Source of the DNA: Apium graveolens
Lineage: Eukaryota > Streptophyta > Magnoliopsida > Apiales > Apiaceae
Reading direction: 5' to 3'
NCBI RefSeq assembly: GCF_009905375.1
Contig: NC_133650.1
Location: 145,832,476-145,896,475 of the forward strand
DNA: 64,000 bases
Shown: piece by piece, positions 23,334 through 36,773 of the stretch
Layout of the letters: every line of letters begins with the position of its first letter
Numbering within the stretch: position 1 is the stretch's first letter
The notes under the pieces: generated by a model
What the model saw: the letters and a program-made list of their open reading frames with translations, nothing else
Database searches by the model: none
What the model was told of the DNA's origin: nothing
Made by a program: the position numbers and the translations under genes

Positions 23334-26300
23334 TGTAATATCCGGAAAATTATGTGAATATTATATGTTAAATAAATAAATATTGTGTGTTTTATAAATT
23401 TAAAGTAATTGTTGCTATGATATGAGATGTTATAACTGTTATGTATGTTTCTGTACGGGCCAGAAAATTTTTCGGTTGATTAAAATATGTTTAAATTGCA
23501 ATTATAAGAACTTATCTACAATCAGGACGCGTAATTATCAGCATCTTTATTAGGATACCTGTTTTATTTGATTTTATACGTGTTTGATTGTATTTTACGT
23601 GTTTTTGGAATTTTTGGGGAATTTAGGGATCGTTTCCGTTTTTCAAAAATCAACGGACCGGGACCCCACCGGGACGACAAACCCCACAAAATCGATGTTT
23701 TTATTTTTATAAAAAATTTCGTATTTCAAATACCCTTTATTTTTGTATTTTTAAATTATTCACAATTTTCGGGGAATTTTGGCATTAATTTTGTATTTTA
23801 TCGTTTTTAAAAATATTCCCCGTAATTATTATTTTGGGGCCTAATTATTATAATTAGGGGATAAAAACACCCTTAATTTATTTTGGGGTATTAAGTTATG
23901 TATATATATAAATACCAGATTTATTTTATTTTATTTTTATTTTATTTTCAGAAATTATTAAAAATAGCCCAAAAATCAGAAATTATAAAATTGGGGATTT
24001 AGGGTTCTAGGGTTTGTTCTTGAACAAAGTCGATCGATTGATATAGCTAGAGACATCTGTTTGCTGTGATTTTAATTGCAAATCGAAGCTTGATTCAAGG
24101 CCGTTCTTTTGGCACAAACATCTCGAACTAAGGTTCAGTATTTTATAAAAACGATGTTCTTCGTTTTTAATTGAATTGGGTGTTTAATTTCTGTTAATTG
24201 TCAGTTGATTTTGATGCTTGAATTAGATTCCTGGGATGATTCTGAACCTGTTCGTATATAAAAACGTATCAAATGATAATTTAATTAGGTAGTACGAATT
24301 CGATTTGAGAAATCGAATTTTGATTGAATTTTCTGTTCTTATTGATTATGTGTTGATGATTATGAATACACGAATGAATTCCTGGGATTACCAGCTTTAT
24401 TTCCGTATATAGAAGGTTAGATTTCGTTTAGAATTGTGTGGTTTCGACTTTTCCGATGAACTCGCCGGATAAAGCTCGATTCTCGCCGGAATCGGAGCTC
24501 TGTTCGTTGTTTGTGATTGTTTGGGGCATTTTCTGTTCTCCTGGAGAGTGGGGGATTGTTTTGGGGTGAAAATACGGGTAAAACCGTATCGATTGTGTTG
24601 AATTTGGGGGCTGCCGGACCTGGTTTCCGGTGACCGGAACCGGCGCCGTATTCTGGGTTTTTCCAGAATCCGGTGACCATGTTCTTGGTCCACCGGTCAC
24701 CGGCCCTTTCCCCTGCCGCCTTTGATCCATTTTCCGGCCATTTCCTTTTCTGATTTATGTTTCTGGTTTTCTGTTTTTAAATTTAAATCAAAATTCATTT
24801 CTAAAATTCTAAAAATCAAATATTTTAACTACAAAAATTCATTTAATAATTATTTAAAATTCTAAAAATTATTTTCTTTAATTATTTTCAAAAATACCAT
24901 TTGATTTAATTATTTATAATTCATTTTGGTTAATTGTTTATAAATTTAATTAATTGATTAAAAATAAATTAATCAATTAATTTTATTTATAAATAGTTAA
25001 ATAAATGTAAATTATTTATAATTAACTCAAATAATTCCTAAAAATTATTTTTAAATTTTAAAAATTATATTTTGGGTATTTAAAAATCAATTAATATTAT
25101 TATTAATTGATTTAAATCTATTTATTTCTTATTTTATTCATAACAATTAAACCGTTCGTCCGTTTAATACGAAACGAACGCGTACAGACTCAGAAAAATA
25201 TTGCGCTTCCAATAAAAATACTTTTGAGACCTAATTTCTTTTATATTACAATGTCATTTGATTTGTGTATCAGTTTAAGTCGGTATTTGATCGGTAAATG
25301 CTAATATTGACCTAATTTTCATTCTGAATGCACTGAGACGTACCTTTTAATGATCTGACTTATGTGTTACATGAAATATGTGAGTACGTGTTATACAAAT
25401 ACCATGATTACGTGTTACGTGATATACATGCTATCTGTTTCAGTTTTAAAATGCCATGCTAGTTATAAACGATCGGGTAGATGTCAAGACGTATAGTTAC
25501 GTCGATTGAGTTTAGTTCTGTCAATTAAGATAGTCCTTTTGTTTATAGAATCGAGTAGCAAGGAGCGCAGTCAAGGGTTAAACGGAGATAGTAGCCAGCA
25601 GTTAGAAACAGAGTTAAAGTAAGAGGTTATTGAGCATACCAGGCAAGTACCCTAACTTCACTTATTGTTCCAGTGACGTTTATTTTGAATCTTATTATTC
25701 AAATATTTATATGTTCACATACCATTCAAGTGTTATTGACTCTAAATTTATCCTTTTAATTTCTCTACTATTCTAAGTTCAGAATAGTTAAATATTTTTA
25801 CATTTCGCTATAACTTACTCTATACAGTGAAGCTTTAAATTGAGACTAGCGAATAACTAATTGTTCTGGTTATTTCGCCATTGGTTGTTGAGAAAACTCC
25901 GGACCATGAGAAATGGGGAGTTATGTGGTTAAGGATGTCATTTGATTCGACTCCTTTGATGGAAAATGGTTTTATGGGTTGGATGGTTGCGTAAGAGGCC
26001 GTGGCGGCGGTCCAGTGTGAGCTATGTGTTATACAGGATATAACACCTTGCTAGGCCAATATGTGCCTTGGGTACCTTTTGTTTAGTTGGATATGCTTCG
26101 GCATACCGGTGTTGCTCCGCGGCTGATCACCGGCGGCAACACACCGTCGTTCGAGGATTCCAATCCCAAAACATAATATATTGCAAATGTTGTTTATTAT
26201 CAAATTTATATCAGTTTTGATACTGTTCAGTTATTGTAGTTGGTTTTGTTCATCAGATATACTGTTGTTATTCCAAATCATAAGCTATTTACTACTTGCT

Positions 26301-26668
26301 GAGCATTTCTTTCGCTCATACTTGTTTCTTATCTTGATTCTTTCAGCTAGGCCAGGGCAAGCTTAAGTTCCAGGTCTGACCAGAGGTTATGTGTTTGTAA
26401 ATAGTTGGTGTGTTTCCAGGTAGACAGTTTGGGATACTTAATTAGTCTAGAGGTTTGTAATAAAATTTGAATAAGTTGTAAAACTAATTAGACTATGGTT
26501 TGTAATAACACTTGATTTGTAGTAGTGCCTGTTCCATACTATAACCTGTGATTGATCCAGTGCAGGTAAAGGGGTCGTATTTATTTTATTATTCCGCTGT
26601 GATTATTTTATTTTAGTTTATTGGCGAGTGAACCCCAAATCTAGACCCTGGGTTTGGAGGGCGTCACA
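23334..26668 (+). repeat. 3' LTR of G
   Basis: 3335 bp, about 99.5 percent identical to the 5' LTR. Differences I saw include the sixth codon-like position TCT/TCC at the start, a one-base T-run indel, and two changes close to the 3' end. Confidence 0.96.
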
Positions 26669-26673
26669 TTGAC
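26669..26673. repeat. Target site duplication of G, right copy
   Basis: ttgac, identical to 14938-14942. Confidence 0.97.
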
Positions 26674-27517
26674 TTTCGGACTTGCACGACAATGGGCAAC
26701 CACCGTGTAGTGTCTTGATGAGCCCAAAGGGGGCTAGGTTTGTATTCCTTCTACTAGTAGAGAAAATTTCGTATTCGGCTGATCATCGATACGTGATTTA
26801 TTCTAGTATAGTCCCTTTCTTCTATTTTGGAAAAACAGTTGTGAAATATATAACAGAGAGCCGATAAGGCCGAGTTTTAAATAAGGATATTGATGAATAT
26901 ATATCAAATCCATTTGAGAAATCTGCCGATAAGGCTGAGTTTTAAATTGGGATGTTGATGAATATATATCACACCCATTTGAGAATCTTGGTTCGAGTAA
27001 CATCTTAAGATTTTGAAATAAAATGAGTACGAGTATAAAATGATTTTGAGAAAGAGATGAATACAAGTATTCAGTGGATATACTATTGTAGTTGATTTTG
27101 AGAATATTATAAATTTGACAACCATATAAACTTTCAGAACGCTTTGGAGATACAAAGTATAATTATTGGTTTTATTTATCCTTACATACTTAATTATGGG
27201 GATATATACCTTGCTGAGCTATAATGCTCACCCTTGCTTTTATATATCATATCACAACAGACTACCAGCATCGATCAGACCAGGACTGCTGTCCGTAGGC
27301 AGGTAAGGAACGCTCGTGAGTTCCGTAGGTTTTTTGGTACGCCAGACCCGTTAGGTAGATAAGTGGAGATGATTTATTTGATACTATTTCCAAGCATATA
27401 ACCTGTGTGTGTGTGAGTTTGAATAAAAGGTCGAGTAATATTATGAAAAGAGAATTATTTAACTAATAAGTGATCGTAACGACCCGAATTTATGACCTTG
27501 GATTTGGGGGTGTTACA
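26674..27517 (+). repeat. 5' LTR of B, second part
   Basis: Continues LTR B after the G insertion and ends GGATTTGGGGGTGTTACA. Matches 36075-36926. It holds the conserved ctactagtagagaaaat box (26751) and the site of the LTR micro-ORF, here without its start: ATC at 27270 where the 3' LTR has ATG, with the frame open to TAA at 27360. Confidence 0.92.
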
Positions 27518-27521
27518 GAAA

Positions 27522-27534
27522 TGGTATTAGAGCC
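27522..27534 (+). other. Primer binding site of B (initiator tRNA-Met type)
   Basis: TGGTATTAGAGCC, one change from the usual TGGTATCAGAGCC (C to T), five bases after the LTR. Confidence 0.88.
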
Positions 27535-28635
27535 AAAGGTTATAAGTCTTCGAAACAGTAAGAGTAAAATGGGTAGACTGAGGATCTAAAAGTTAACAAG
27601 AACTCTCATCGAGTTCGTAGTCGGATTACTATGGAGTAGTCGTGACGGTAGTACCCATGGGGATCTTAGCCTTAAGAGTTGAGGCATTGGTTGAGTTATT
27701 AACAGTCGATTGAAAAGCCAGCATTAAGGGAAGAGAACGAGTTGTAGCACTCAGAGAAAAGAGTGCTAAGAGTTATATGCAAAAGAGAGTCCATTGGTTG
27801 AGCCGATAGAGTTTGTTGATGGACTACCGGGAGTTATGTTGAAGTGTTTATGTGAAGTGTTATACGGAAATTTATGGAATCGTTTAAGATCGACAGAATG
27901 AGGAAAGGAGAAAATTGTACATGATTTTTTATAATGTTGATATAGAAGTGGAGCTAAGTCTTCGAAGAAAGCGGGATGAAGACGATACCCCAATACCATG
28001 GGTTGATTGGAAAACCCGAGTCTTGCCACTCATAGCTCTTTATAGAGTGTCCTTGAGGAGACATATTAGGCAAGAATCAAGATGCTTAATTCTTTTACTA
28101 TTATGGTTATTACGTTACCTGAATTGGTTGAAAGTATTGTTCCTATAATAAGGGTTCAATACATGACGAACATCGATTCTACCAAGAAGGGTATTCGCTA
28201 TACCATTGAGGAATCTATGTCCTATAAGGAAGATTTTAGCGTGTCCCAAGATGAGAATGCTATGCGATAATACGAAATCATTTCGTCCGTTAAGCCATTA
28301 TGGTTTGGCACGGAAAGCGAGAATTGACAGAATAATTTCTGAAAAGTTTCATGCTCCTGCAATCAACGCAGCAAGCTCCGAACTACTGGAGGAGAAGACC
28401 AATAAGTCTGACGCAGATTTCCAAGATTGGGATGTCACTAGGAGCTACGTGTATATTCTCGACAGGATGTCATCTTTTGTTAACGCATCAAATCAGGTGC
28501 GTGGGCACAACGTTGCGAGTAACTAAAGAGGAATGAAGAATGTATTTGTGACAAAGCGAGTTATTAAGCGACTTTAACATAATGAGTAGAGACGCGAATA
28601 ATGTTATATTGGTGATCTTTTATATTAGCATAACG
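27535..28635 (+). other. Leader region of B with a decayed leader ORF
   Basis: 1.1 kb between PBS and gag, much longer than the 0.44 kb leader of G. Its start is alignable to the leader of E (agaactct...agttcrtagtc in both). The open frame 28206-28526 holds GLARKARIDR...HAPAI and later YILDRMSSFVNASNQVRG. These look like GLSEARNVRSDLLDRLTAPRI and VLDLITALMEQVRD in the E leader ORF, in the same order. I take both as remains of one leader-encoded protein. No ATG survives for it. Confidence 0.4.
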
Positions 28636-29700
28636 ATGCCACCCCGGCATATTGGGAAACTAGAGCAAACCCTGCTGAATTGGTAAACCAAAATAACCAA
28701 GAACACGAGGAAGTCGAATATAATGAATTCGACTTTGAGGATTACAATGAAGAAGAAACTATGGATACTAATGAGGGGGAAGGCCAGAGCGGAAACCCCA
28801 TGGACCAAATTATAAATCTTCTTCGATAGAATTTAAATTGTCACCCTCAACCCAGGTTGATCATGTTCCAGTTACTAATGTCTTTAAGGCCTTTAAGTTG
28901 TTAAAACCCCCAGAAATTTCAAAGGACTGCTAACCTGTTAAGGCCAGAGCTTGGCTGAAAGAAATGGAAAAGAGCTTTGAGATAGTGCCCATAGAAGAGA
29001 CACAAAAGACTGTGTTCACCAATTATATGCTGAAAGGAGAAGCAAATTATTAGTGGGAACCTAAAGGAACCTTGGAGACTGATGTGATTACCATATGGGG
29101 AAAAGTATTTCCCAGGTTTATGGAGGCTCAGATGGAGTTGAAGTTTCTAGAGATTAAGATAAGATGTCAGTGGCTGTGTACAAAGCCAAATTTATTGAAC
29201 TGTCGAGATTCGTGCCGGAGTTTGTGAACACGAAAGAGAAAAAGGCAAGGAGATTTCAGCAAGGGCTGAAACAATGAATTCAGGACCGAGTGTCATTACA
29301 TGAGATAAAAGACTATGTGCAAAAAGGCCTCGATTGTAGAGGCAGAGAGTGAGCAAGGTCAAAAAGAGGAAGAGAGCAAGAAGAGGAGTTCGGAAGCCAA
29401 GGCGGCAGAGCGATAAACAGAAGTTTCTGATTAGGATTGAGAGGGGAGCGGTGTCCAAACCCGCAGTGGGTACTGGGTTTAGCGAACCGGTAAGCAAGAG
29501 TATCGCCCAGGGAGGTGGTCAATATAGGACTACGTTTCATAACCAGTTTCGGTCACCCCTACCAGATCATGTCATGTGGGGAGAAATATCCCGAGGTATG
29601 TAATGTGGGAAAAGAGCTACAAAGGTGCTTTAATTGCAACCAACCAGGACATTATTCTAGCAACTGCCCTAACCCAGCTAGGGCGTGATAGCAGGTAACC
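28636..29700 (+). pseudogene. B gag, degenerate
   Basis: Starts at ATG 28636 (MPPR, as in E). Frameshifts follow at once. In pieces it gives [14 protein letters not shown] and NYMLKGEANY-stop-WEP, matching G Gag [11 protein letters not shown] and [12 protein letters not shown], and then a basic region. One zinc knuckle remains, C-F-N-C-N-Q-P-G-H-Y-S-S-N-C at 29626-29667. Not translatable as one protein. Confidence 0.85.
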
Positions 29701-32700
29701 TTTTACTCAATTTGCTTACTGCAAATATTCTGTTTAATTCTGAAGCAACTAAGTATTTTATATCACGAGATTTTTGGCCAAGTTAAAACTTACTGTGATT
29801 CCAACGCGAGAATTATTGCAAAATAGAAATAGTGAATCGAGAGGTTGTTCCAATTAATGAGATTCATCTAATCTGCAAGTGGGAACTAGGAGGGAAGGAC
29901 TTTAAGTTGGACTTAATTCCTTTCAGGCTGAGAGAATTTGGTGTGGTCTTAAAAATGGATTGGTTATCGAGCAATAGTACTCAGATTGATTATAAAGGAA
30001 AGAAAGTTAAAATCCGAATGCCTAACGGCAAGGAAATTGTGATTAAGGGTCAGCGTCAGACCCAGAAATTTTTGAATATTGCTCAAGCGAAGCAATTATT
30101 GAGGAAAGATAGCAAAGCGTATTTAGCATACGTGCCGGGTACCAAGAGAGAAGCCCCGATGTACGTGACATACCAGTTGTTAACGAATTTGAGGATGTGT
30201 TTTCCAAAGACCTTTCAGGATTATCACCTGACCGAGAGATAGAGTTCGCTATCGAATTAGCATCAGGAACGGCATCAGTTTCAAAAAGCCCCATATAGGC
30301 TAGCCCCGGTTGAAATGAAAGAATTGACTTCACAGTTGCAAGAACTGTTGAACAAAGGAATGATGAGACTTAATGTGTCACCATGAGGCACACCAATGGT
30401 GTTTGTCAAAAAGAAGGATGGCAGTATGCGATTCTGCACAGAGTATAGGGAACTGAATAAGCTGACTATTAAGAACATATACCCTCTCTCTAGAAATGAC
30501 GATTCATTTGACCAACTTGAAGGAGTTGTACACTTTTCGAAAATCGATCTAAGAACGGGATATCACCAACTGAAGATTAAAACAGGGAAGAAATACCGTA
30601 TTTCGCACGAGGTATGGACATTATGAGTTCTTGGTAACGTCGTTCGGGCTAAAAAATGCCCCAATAGCTTTCATGGACTTTGTGAATCGAGTGTTTAAAA
30701 TGTATTTGGACGTGTGCGTCATTATTTTTATTGATAATATTTTAGTCTATTCTAAAATGGAAGAAGAACATGCGGAATATCTGAGGATAGTGGTAGAAGC
30801 ATTGAGAAGAGAAAAGTTGTTTGCCAATTCTCAAGGTGCGAATTCTGGAAAAATGAAGTTCAGATCTTAGGACAATTGATGAGCAGTAAAGGAGTGCTAG
30901 TTGACCCTACCAATGTTGAGGCAGTATTCCAATGAGAAAGAATAACCACACCTACGGAAGTAGGAACTTTTTGGGAATTAACCGGTTTTATGAGAGGTTT
31001 ATACAAGATTTTGCTAAGATATCAGGACCTTTGACTAGGCCTACTTGCAAAACGGAAAAGGTTGTGTGGAATGAAAAATGTGAGGAAAGTTTTCAGGAAT
31101 TGAAAAGGAGTTTGGTTATAGCCCTCGTGCTGGCATTGCCCGATGGAAAGGGTGATTTTGTGATCTATAGTGATGCGTCACATAAAGGATTATGATGCAT
31201 GCTCATGTAGCATGGGAAAGTGGTTGCTTATGCCTCACGGCAGCTGAAGGAATATGAAGTAAGATACCCTACTCATGAATTAGAATTAGCAGCAATAGTT
31301 TTGCTTTGAAAAATTGGAGACAATATCCATACAGAGAAAATTGTGAGATCTACACTGACCATAAGAGCCTTAAGTATATATTTACTCAGAAAGAACTCAA
31401 CAGGAGACAGAGGAGATGGTTAGAGTTAATGAAAGACTATGTCAGTGAGATTTTATATCACCCAGGGAAGGCCAATGTGGTAGTCGATGCCCTTAGTAGT
31501 AAAGAGAGACTCAAGATGTTGACAACGCCGGAGGAACTAGTGAGAGAACTCGAGGAGATGGAGATAGAGGTGAAGTCACCAGTAAAGGGACTGATGGACT
31601 ATTTGAGATCAAATTAGAACCGGAATTGTTAGAAAAGATGGGACATTGTCAGGAAGAGAAGACGAATGAAGAGCGAGAATCTTTGACTGAGAAGAAGTCA
31701 AATGTGAGAAAGATGAGAAGGGAATTATGAGGTATGCGAACCGGATTTGGATTCCGAATGTTCGAGAATGAAAAGATGAAATTTTACGCGAAGGACATAA
31801 TTCTGGATATTCAATTCATCCTGGAGGTACCAAGATGTACCGAGATCCAAAGGAATATTATTGATGACCCAACATGAAAAGAGACGTGGCCAATTGGGTC
31901 AGTAAGTGTTTGACCTGTTAAAGAGTGAAGGTGGAACATCAGCGACCGAGGGGACTCCTACAACCCTTAGGAATTCCGATGTGAAAGTGGGAACAAATAG
32001 CCATGGATTCTGTGGTAGCATTACCCCGAGCTAAGGCTAACCGTGATGCAATATGAGTAATTATATATCGACTGACCAAGTCAGCATACTTTCTTCCAAT
32101 CAAGAAAACCTACATGGTGGATAGATTAGCAGAGCTATACATCAAGGAAATTGTGATAAGACATGGAGTCTCTGTAGCTATCGTATCTGACAGAGATCCC
32201 CGATTCAACTCCAGATTTTTTTTGAGGAGCTTTCAGGAATGCTTATGAACCAAACTAAATGTGAGTACTGTATACCATCCCCAAACCGATGGACAAAGTG
32301 AGTGAATCATTCAGACATTGGAGTACATGTTGAGAAATTGTGTAATTGATTTTTAAGGTTATTGAGATGAACACCTATCTTTGATAGAGTTTGCCTACAA
32401 TCATAGTTATCATGCGAGTATAGAAATGCCCCCGTATGAGGCGCTGTATGGTCGGAGGTGTCGTTCACCCTTGTACTAGGATGAAGTTGGTGAAAGAAAG
32501 TTACTAGGTCCCGACTTGGTGTAAAGAACGAGGGACATAGTTGAGTTGATCAGAGGATGCTTAGCGGCAGCCCAAGACCGACAACGTAAATATGCCGACT
32601 TAGCACGAAAAGACAGAGAGTATGAAGTGGGTGACCAGGTATTTTTGAAAGTGTCACCATGGGAAGGACTGATGAGATTTGGAAAGAAAGGGAAGCTGAG

Positions 32701-33038
32701 TTCCCGATATATCAGTCCTTTGAGATTTTGTGACGAATAGAACCGTGGCATAAGAATTGGCTTTACCTCCAAACCTTCAACAGGTTCATAGTGTTTTTCA
32801 TATGCCAATGTTGAGAAAGTATAATGCGGATACCAAGAATATAGTGAAACATGAGTAAGTACTAGATCTGTCTTACATTGAGAAACCAGTTGAAATCATT
32901 GGTTGAAAAGAGCAAGTACTCAGGGATAAGAGTGTCAAGCTATTCAGAGTCGTGTTGAGATATCCCAGGGTCGAGGAGTCGACTTGGGAATTAGAGAGCC
33001 ACCTGCGAGAAAGGTACCCCCATCTATTTGTGAGTTGA
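29701..33038 (+). pseudogene. B pol, degenerate (PR, RT, RNase H, IN, chromodomain)
   Basis: Domain order is that of G. Protease near 29729 reads FNSEAT where an active enzyme has FDSGAT, so the catalytic Asp codon is lost. RT pieces: [19 protein letters not shown] (30405), [12 protein letters not shown] (30541) and FIDNILVYS (30738), where the second Asp of FIDD is Asn. RNase H: VIYSDASHKGL at 31159 then stop, and [15 protein letters not shown] near 31340. Integrase: IQFIHPG-like finger near 31810 and SDRDPRFNS near 32190. The chromodomain ends [20 protein letters not shown], stop at 33036. Dozens of stops and several frameshifts. It is much older than G. Confidence 0.9.
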
Positions 33039-33058
33039 TTCCGGGACGGAATCCTTTT

Positions 33059-33070
33059 AAGGGGGGAGAC
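33059..33070 (+). other. Polypurine tract of B
   Basis: aaggggggagac directly before TGTAAGAACC. Confidence 0.9.
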
Positions 33071-35088
33071 TGTAAGAACCCTGATTTTTGTAATATTTTA
33101 AAACTTCTATGAATAGTAACTTGAGCTGATTAAGTTATACGTATAGGGATCATCATAAAATGAATAGTGGAATTTTGAGCATCCGAGATCATATTCTTGT
33201 TTATCGAGGAAAATAAGTGAATGTAAAAGCCGACGGAATTCGAAGATTCACGATTATACTACGTGTTTTTGTATCCGTAAAGAATGGCGTAGAACCGGGA
33301 ATACTACGTGAAATAAATAATATATCAAGGTGTTTCTATGATCAAGAGAAGGAATGGAATTGGTTATAGGATTATTAGCGATAAAAGAAATCGCTACGAA
33401 ACAAGTCGTTATACGTGGAAACTATCAGAATGGAACGACGATTGTGTTTACGATAAATAAATGAATGAGAAATTAAATCCTATGCAAGTTGGCCATGCAT
33501 AACCAAGTCCTAACTAGTAGTTAGGAGTGTAACTAGATGATTAGAAGCTAACTAAAATAGTTAGTGGAATAGTGTTGAATAGTGATGGGAGACAAACAAG
33601 TACACAAGCCATACTTCTCCATTTTCTCACTTCACCACACAATCAAACCAACCCATACCTTTGCCAAATTATTTTCAAATCTTCTCTATATCATGGGTAA
33701 CCTTCGTACCAAATTTCAGCCTCAAATTATTGTTTTTCAATTTTATAAAAATGTTTGAATGAGGTGCTGAAAAGTAACTCCGAAATTCTAACTTGTTTCT
33801 TGGTTTTGTTTCTTAAGGATCTAGCCCTTCTAAGTGTTTTCTAAGCAAACCAAGCCTCAATAATCCTAGCACTAACCTTCCTAGTGTCCAAGAAGGTATA
33901 ACTTTCAACCCTTTAAGGTTTTATTGTTGGATTTAAGAGTTATGTTTGTTGTAGCATTAAGATCCAAAGGATTGTGTTTGTTTGAGTTTGTATTGATTAT
34001 GGTCTTGCTAAAGGCTTGAGATGTTGAGTTGTAATCCATATATGTGGTACTAGATAGAGCATATAAGGTGTATGTGGGTGGATCTTGAGAAGTACTTGTG
34101 TTTATGATGGTTATAGATAGTGATTGTGTTAAGATCAAGTAGTAGAAATTGAGTTTGGGCATTCTTGCACTTGATCTGTTTTCTGCAGGACATTCTGCCA
34201 TGCAAATGGTTAAAATTTGACAACCACTGGCCATGAATAGATAGATCTTGTTTTTTAGTTTCTATACATGTGTAGATCATCATGAGAAGATTTACAGTTT
34301 AGGAGTTATGGTCGTTTTAGTGTAAAACATTTCTGCAATTAGCCAACTGCACTTATGTCCACATGTATGGTGATTTTGAAGGACTTAAAATAATTTTGAG
34401 ATTCTGGAAAAATTACGAAAAATGGATATGACAGTAGAGAAGACTGTACAAAAAGAATTTTGAGAAAATATTAATTTTTCGATTTTATAAAATTATTTTG
34501 GTAAAGCGAACGCAAGCGAGAAATGCATAAAAACCTAGTTTTGACGCGCGTTTTCTCACGTTCGAGCTTAAAACTCGAAATGGAATTTCTAAAGCGAACG
34601 ATCGATTTCAAAACTCGACCATGTTATAAAGTGAGAATATAAGTGTTGAGAATGTGACGATCGGAGATTCGTTATACTTGAGTAGTTGCCAAAGTTGTTT
34701 AATAAAAGCAAGACGTTAATCGCGTACTAACTTAGACCGTTGGTTCTTGTTTATAGATCGCCAACCAAACACCAGAGACCATACCACTTCGATTACTTGA
34801 GGCAAGTTTTCGAAACCCTATCTCATACTATCCATGCTATATATATACTGTTGTGATATTGATGCCATGATTTACAGTTCAAATATATATGCTTGTCTAT
34901 GATATCAATGCATACGAATTATGCGATTGTTACGAAAACAAATTTCGTTTTACACGAGTATGAGAAATTGAAACATATTTCAAATATAATATATGATAAT
35001 GGGAGTCAGAGATATTTTAATAGCGATTTAATTCCGGAGAGAGCCGGACGCGAAAGATTTCTATTTCGATAAACAAAGTACGTTCGCG

Positions 35089-35089
<1 letters not shown>

Positions 35090-35130
<41 letters not shown>
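35090..35130. repeat. (AT)n microsatellite in 3' LTR of B
   Basis: Same position as 13949-13988 in the 5' LTR. Confidence 0.95.
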
Positions 35131-35132
<2 letters not shown>

Positions 35133-36680
35133 AGCGAACGATTGAGATTTTGACTTAAACTTCGAGAAATATTGGTTTATTCATTTAAGGGACACCCTTA
35201 CTTGATTGATTATTTTATAAAGCTATACTTAAGGGATTATTAAATATCCTGAAAGTATTTAAAAATATACTGAATAGTTTATAAATCATTTCACGTTATT
35301 TAATAAAGATTTAACTATTCAAAGAGCAATTATAGGATACCAAAACCTGTTTTGATTATTTGATTAAGGTGTCTCCATTCGTTGGACCTCATTCAGAAAT
35401 ATTTTGTATTTAAGATTTATTAATTCATTGAACCTTAATTAGAAATACTTTGTACTTAAGATTTTATCAATTCATTGAACCAGATCCAGAGATATTTTAT
35501 ATATAAGGTTTTTATCAATTCATTGACCCTTATACAGAGATGTTTTATTTACAAGATTTTATCAATTCATTGAATCCCTCTTAAATTATTATGAGACCTT
35601 AGATATTTAATATCTTCGGACTTCTAAAAACTTATTTAAAAATAGACATAGTTCCCAAAGGTACTTTCTAAATTATTCAAAACTCTTGAAAGAGATTAAT
35701 CATTTGAAACGTTTCAAAACCTTAGGGAACATAGTCTAGAAGCATAAGAGTTTTGCTTTCTCGTTCAATAAAGAACAAGTGAGTAATATATGTGTCACCC
35801 TACTACAGATAGGGATTTGAAAATGATTTTAAATTCAAAACTCCGACAACTCCCAAAGATCAATTGAGTTAAAAGTGATGAATAAATCATCTTATTTACA
35901 GGTCAACTTTTAACGACCTATTCCTTCGAAAGAGGATTTTGGGCAAAAGATATAATTGTTATGGGACTGGAATGTGGCCTGCCCGGCACGGAGTGGTATC
36001 GGGCAGTGACCAGGCACGTAGTGGCGCATTATGCAAGCGCGGAGTGGCGCATTGTACGGTTATATGGTCTATGTGACCATTGAATTTCGGACTTGCACGG
36101 CAATGGGCAACCACCGTGTAGTGTCTTGATGAGCCCAAAGGTGGCTAGGTTTGTATTCCTTCTACTAGTAGAGAAAATTTCGTATTCGGCTGATCACCGA
36201 TACGTGGTTTGTTCCAGTATAGTCCCTTTCTTCCATTTTGGAAAAACTGTTGTGAAATATACAACAGAGAGACGATAAGGCTGAGTTTTAAATAAGGATA
36301 TTGATGAATATATATCAAATCCATTTGAGAAATCTGCCGATAAGGCTGAGTTTTAAATTGGGATGTTGATGAATATATATCACACCCATTTGAGAATCTT
36401 GGTTCGAGTTACATCTTGAGATTTTGAAATAAAATGAGTACGAGTATAAAATGATTTTGAGAAAGAGATGAATACAAGTATTCAATGGATATACTATTGT
36501 AGTTGATTTTGAGAATATTATAAATTTGACAACCATATAAACTTTCAGAACGCTTTGGAGATACAAAGTATAATTATTGGTTTTATTTATCCTTACATAC
36601 TTAATTATGGGGATATATACCTTGCTGAGCTATAATGATCACCCTTGCTTTTATATATCATATCACAACAGACTACCAGC

Positions 36681-36773
36681 ATGGATCAGACCAGGACTGC
36701 TGTCCGTAGGCGGGTAAGGAACGCTCGTGAGTTCTGTAGGCTTTTTGGTACGCCAGCCCCGTCAGGTAGATAA
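36681..36773 (+). CDS. Candidate LTR micro-ORF, family B
   Basis: A 30-codon frame starting with ATG (MDQTRTAVRRRVRNAREF...) about 245 bp before the LTR end, so it would lie in the leader of the element transcript. Its basic N-terminus follows the same pattern as short frames at the same place in the C LTRs (MNRTKLPIRKRLGN) and the D LTR (MARLRRTARKSVPG): M, two residues, T/L, R/K, two residues, hydrophobic, R, R/K, any, V/L. Each is preceded by a pyrimidine-rich stretch and CAG. I know no such protein. It may be an upstream ORF or chance conservation of a DNA or RNA element. Confidence 0.35.
   Translation: MDQTRTAVRRRVRNAREFCRLFGTPAPSGR

Larger units (their letters stand above)
14943..26668 (+). 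mobile_element. Element G: young, nearly intact Tekay-type chromovirus
   Basis: 11,726 bp with two LTRs of 3336 and 3335 bp, perfect 5-bp target duplication, iMet-type PBS, PPT and one gag-pol frame broken only by a single stop. By eye the LTRs differ at about 16 substitutions and one indel, roughly 0.5 percent, so the insertion is recent compared with all neighbours. It is inserted in the 5' LTR of B. The chromodomain at the C-terminus and the long LTRs fit the Tekay (Del) lineage. Confidence 0.96.

Noticed and set aside
24397..24730. Overlapping minus-strand frames of about 100 codons in both G LTRs (also near 16037-16340)
   Set aside because: They overlap each other in all three frames within a GC-richer LTR part, differ between LTR copies by a frameshift, and show no motif.
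28206..28526. Possible captured host gene fragment in the B leader
   Set aside because: No host family is recognised, and the C-terminal pattern fits the E leader ORF better.
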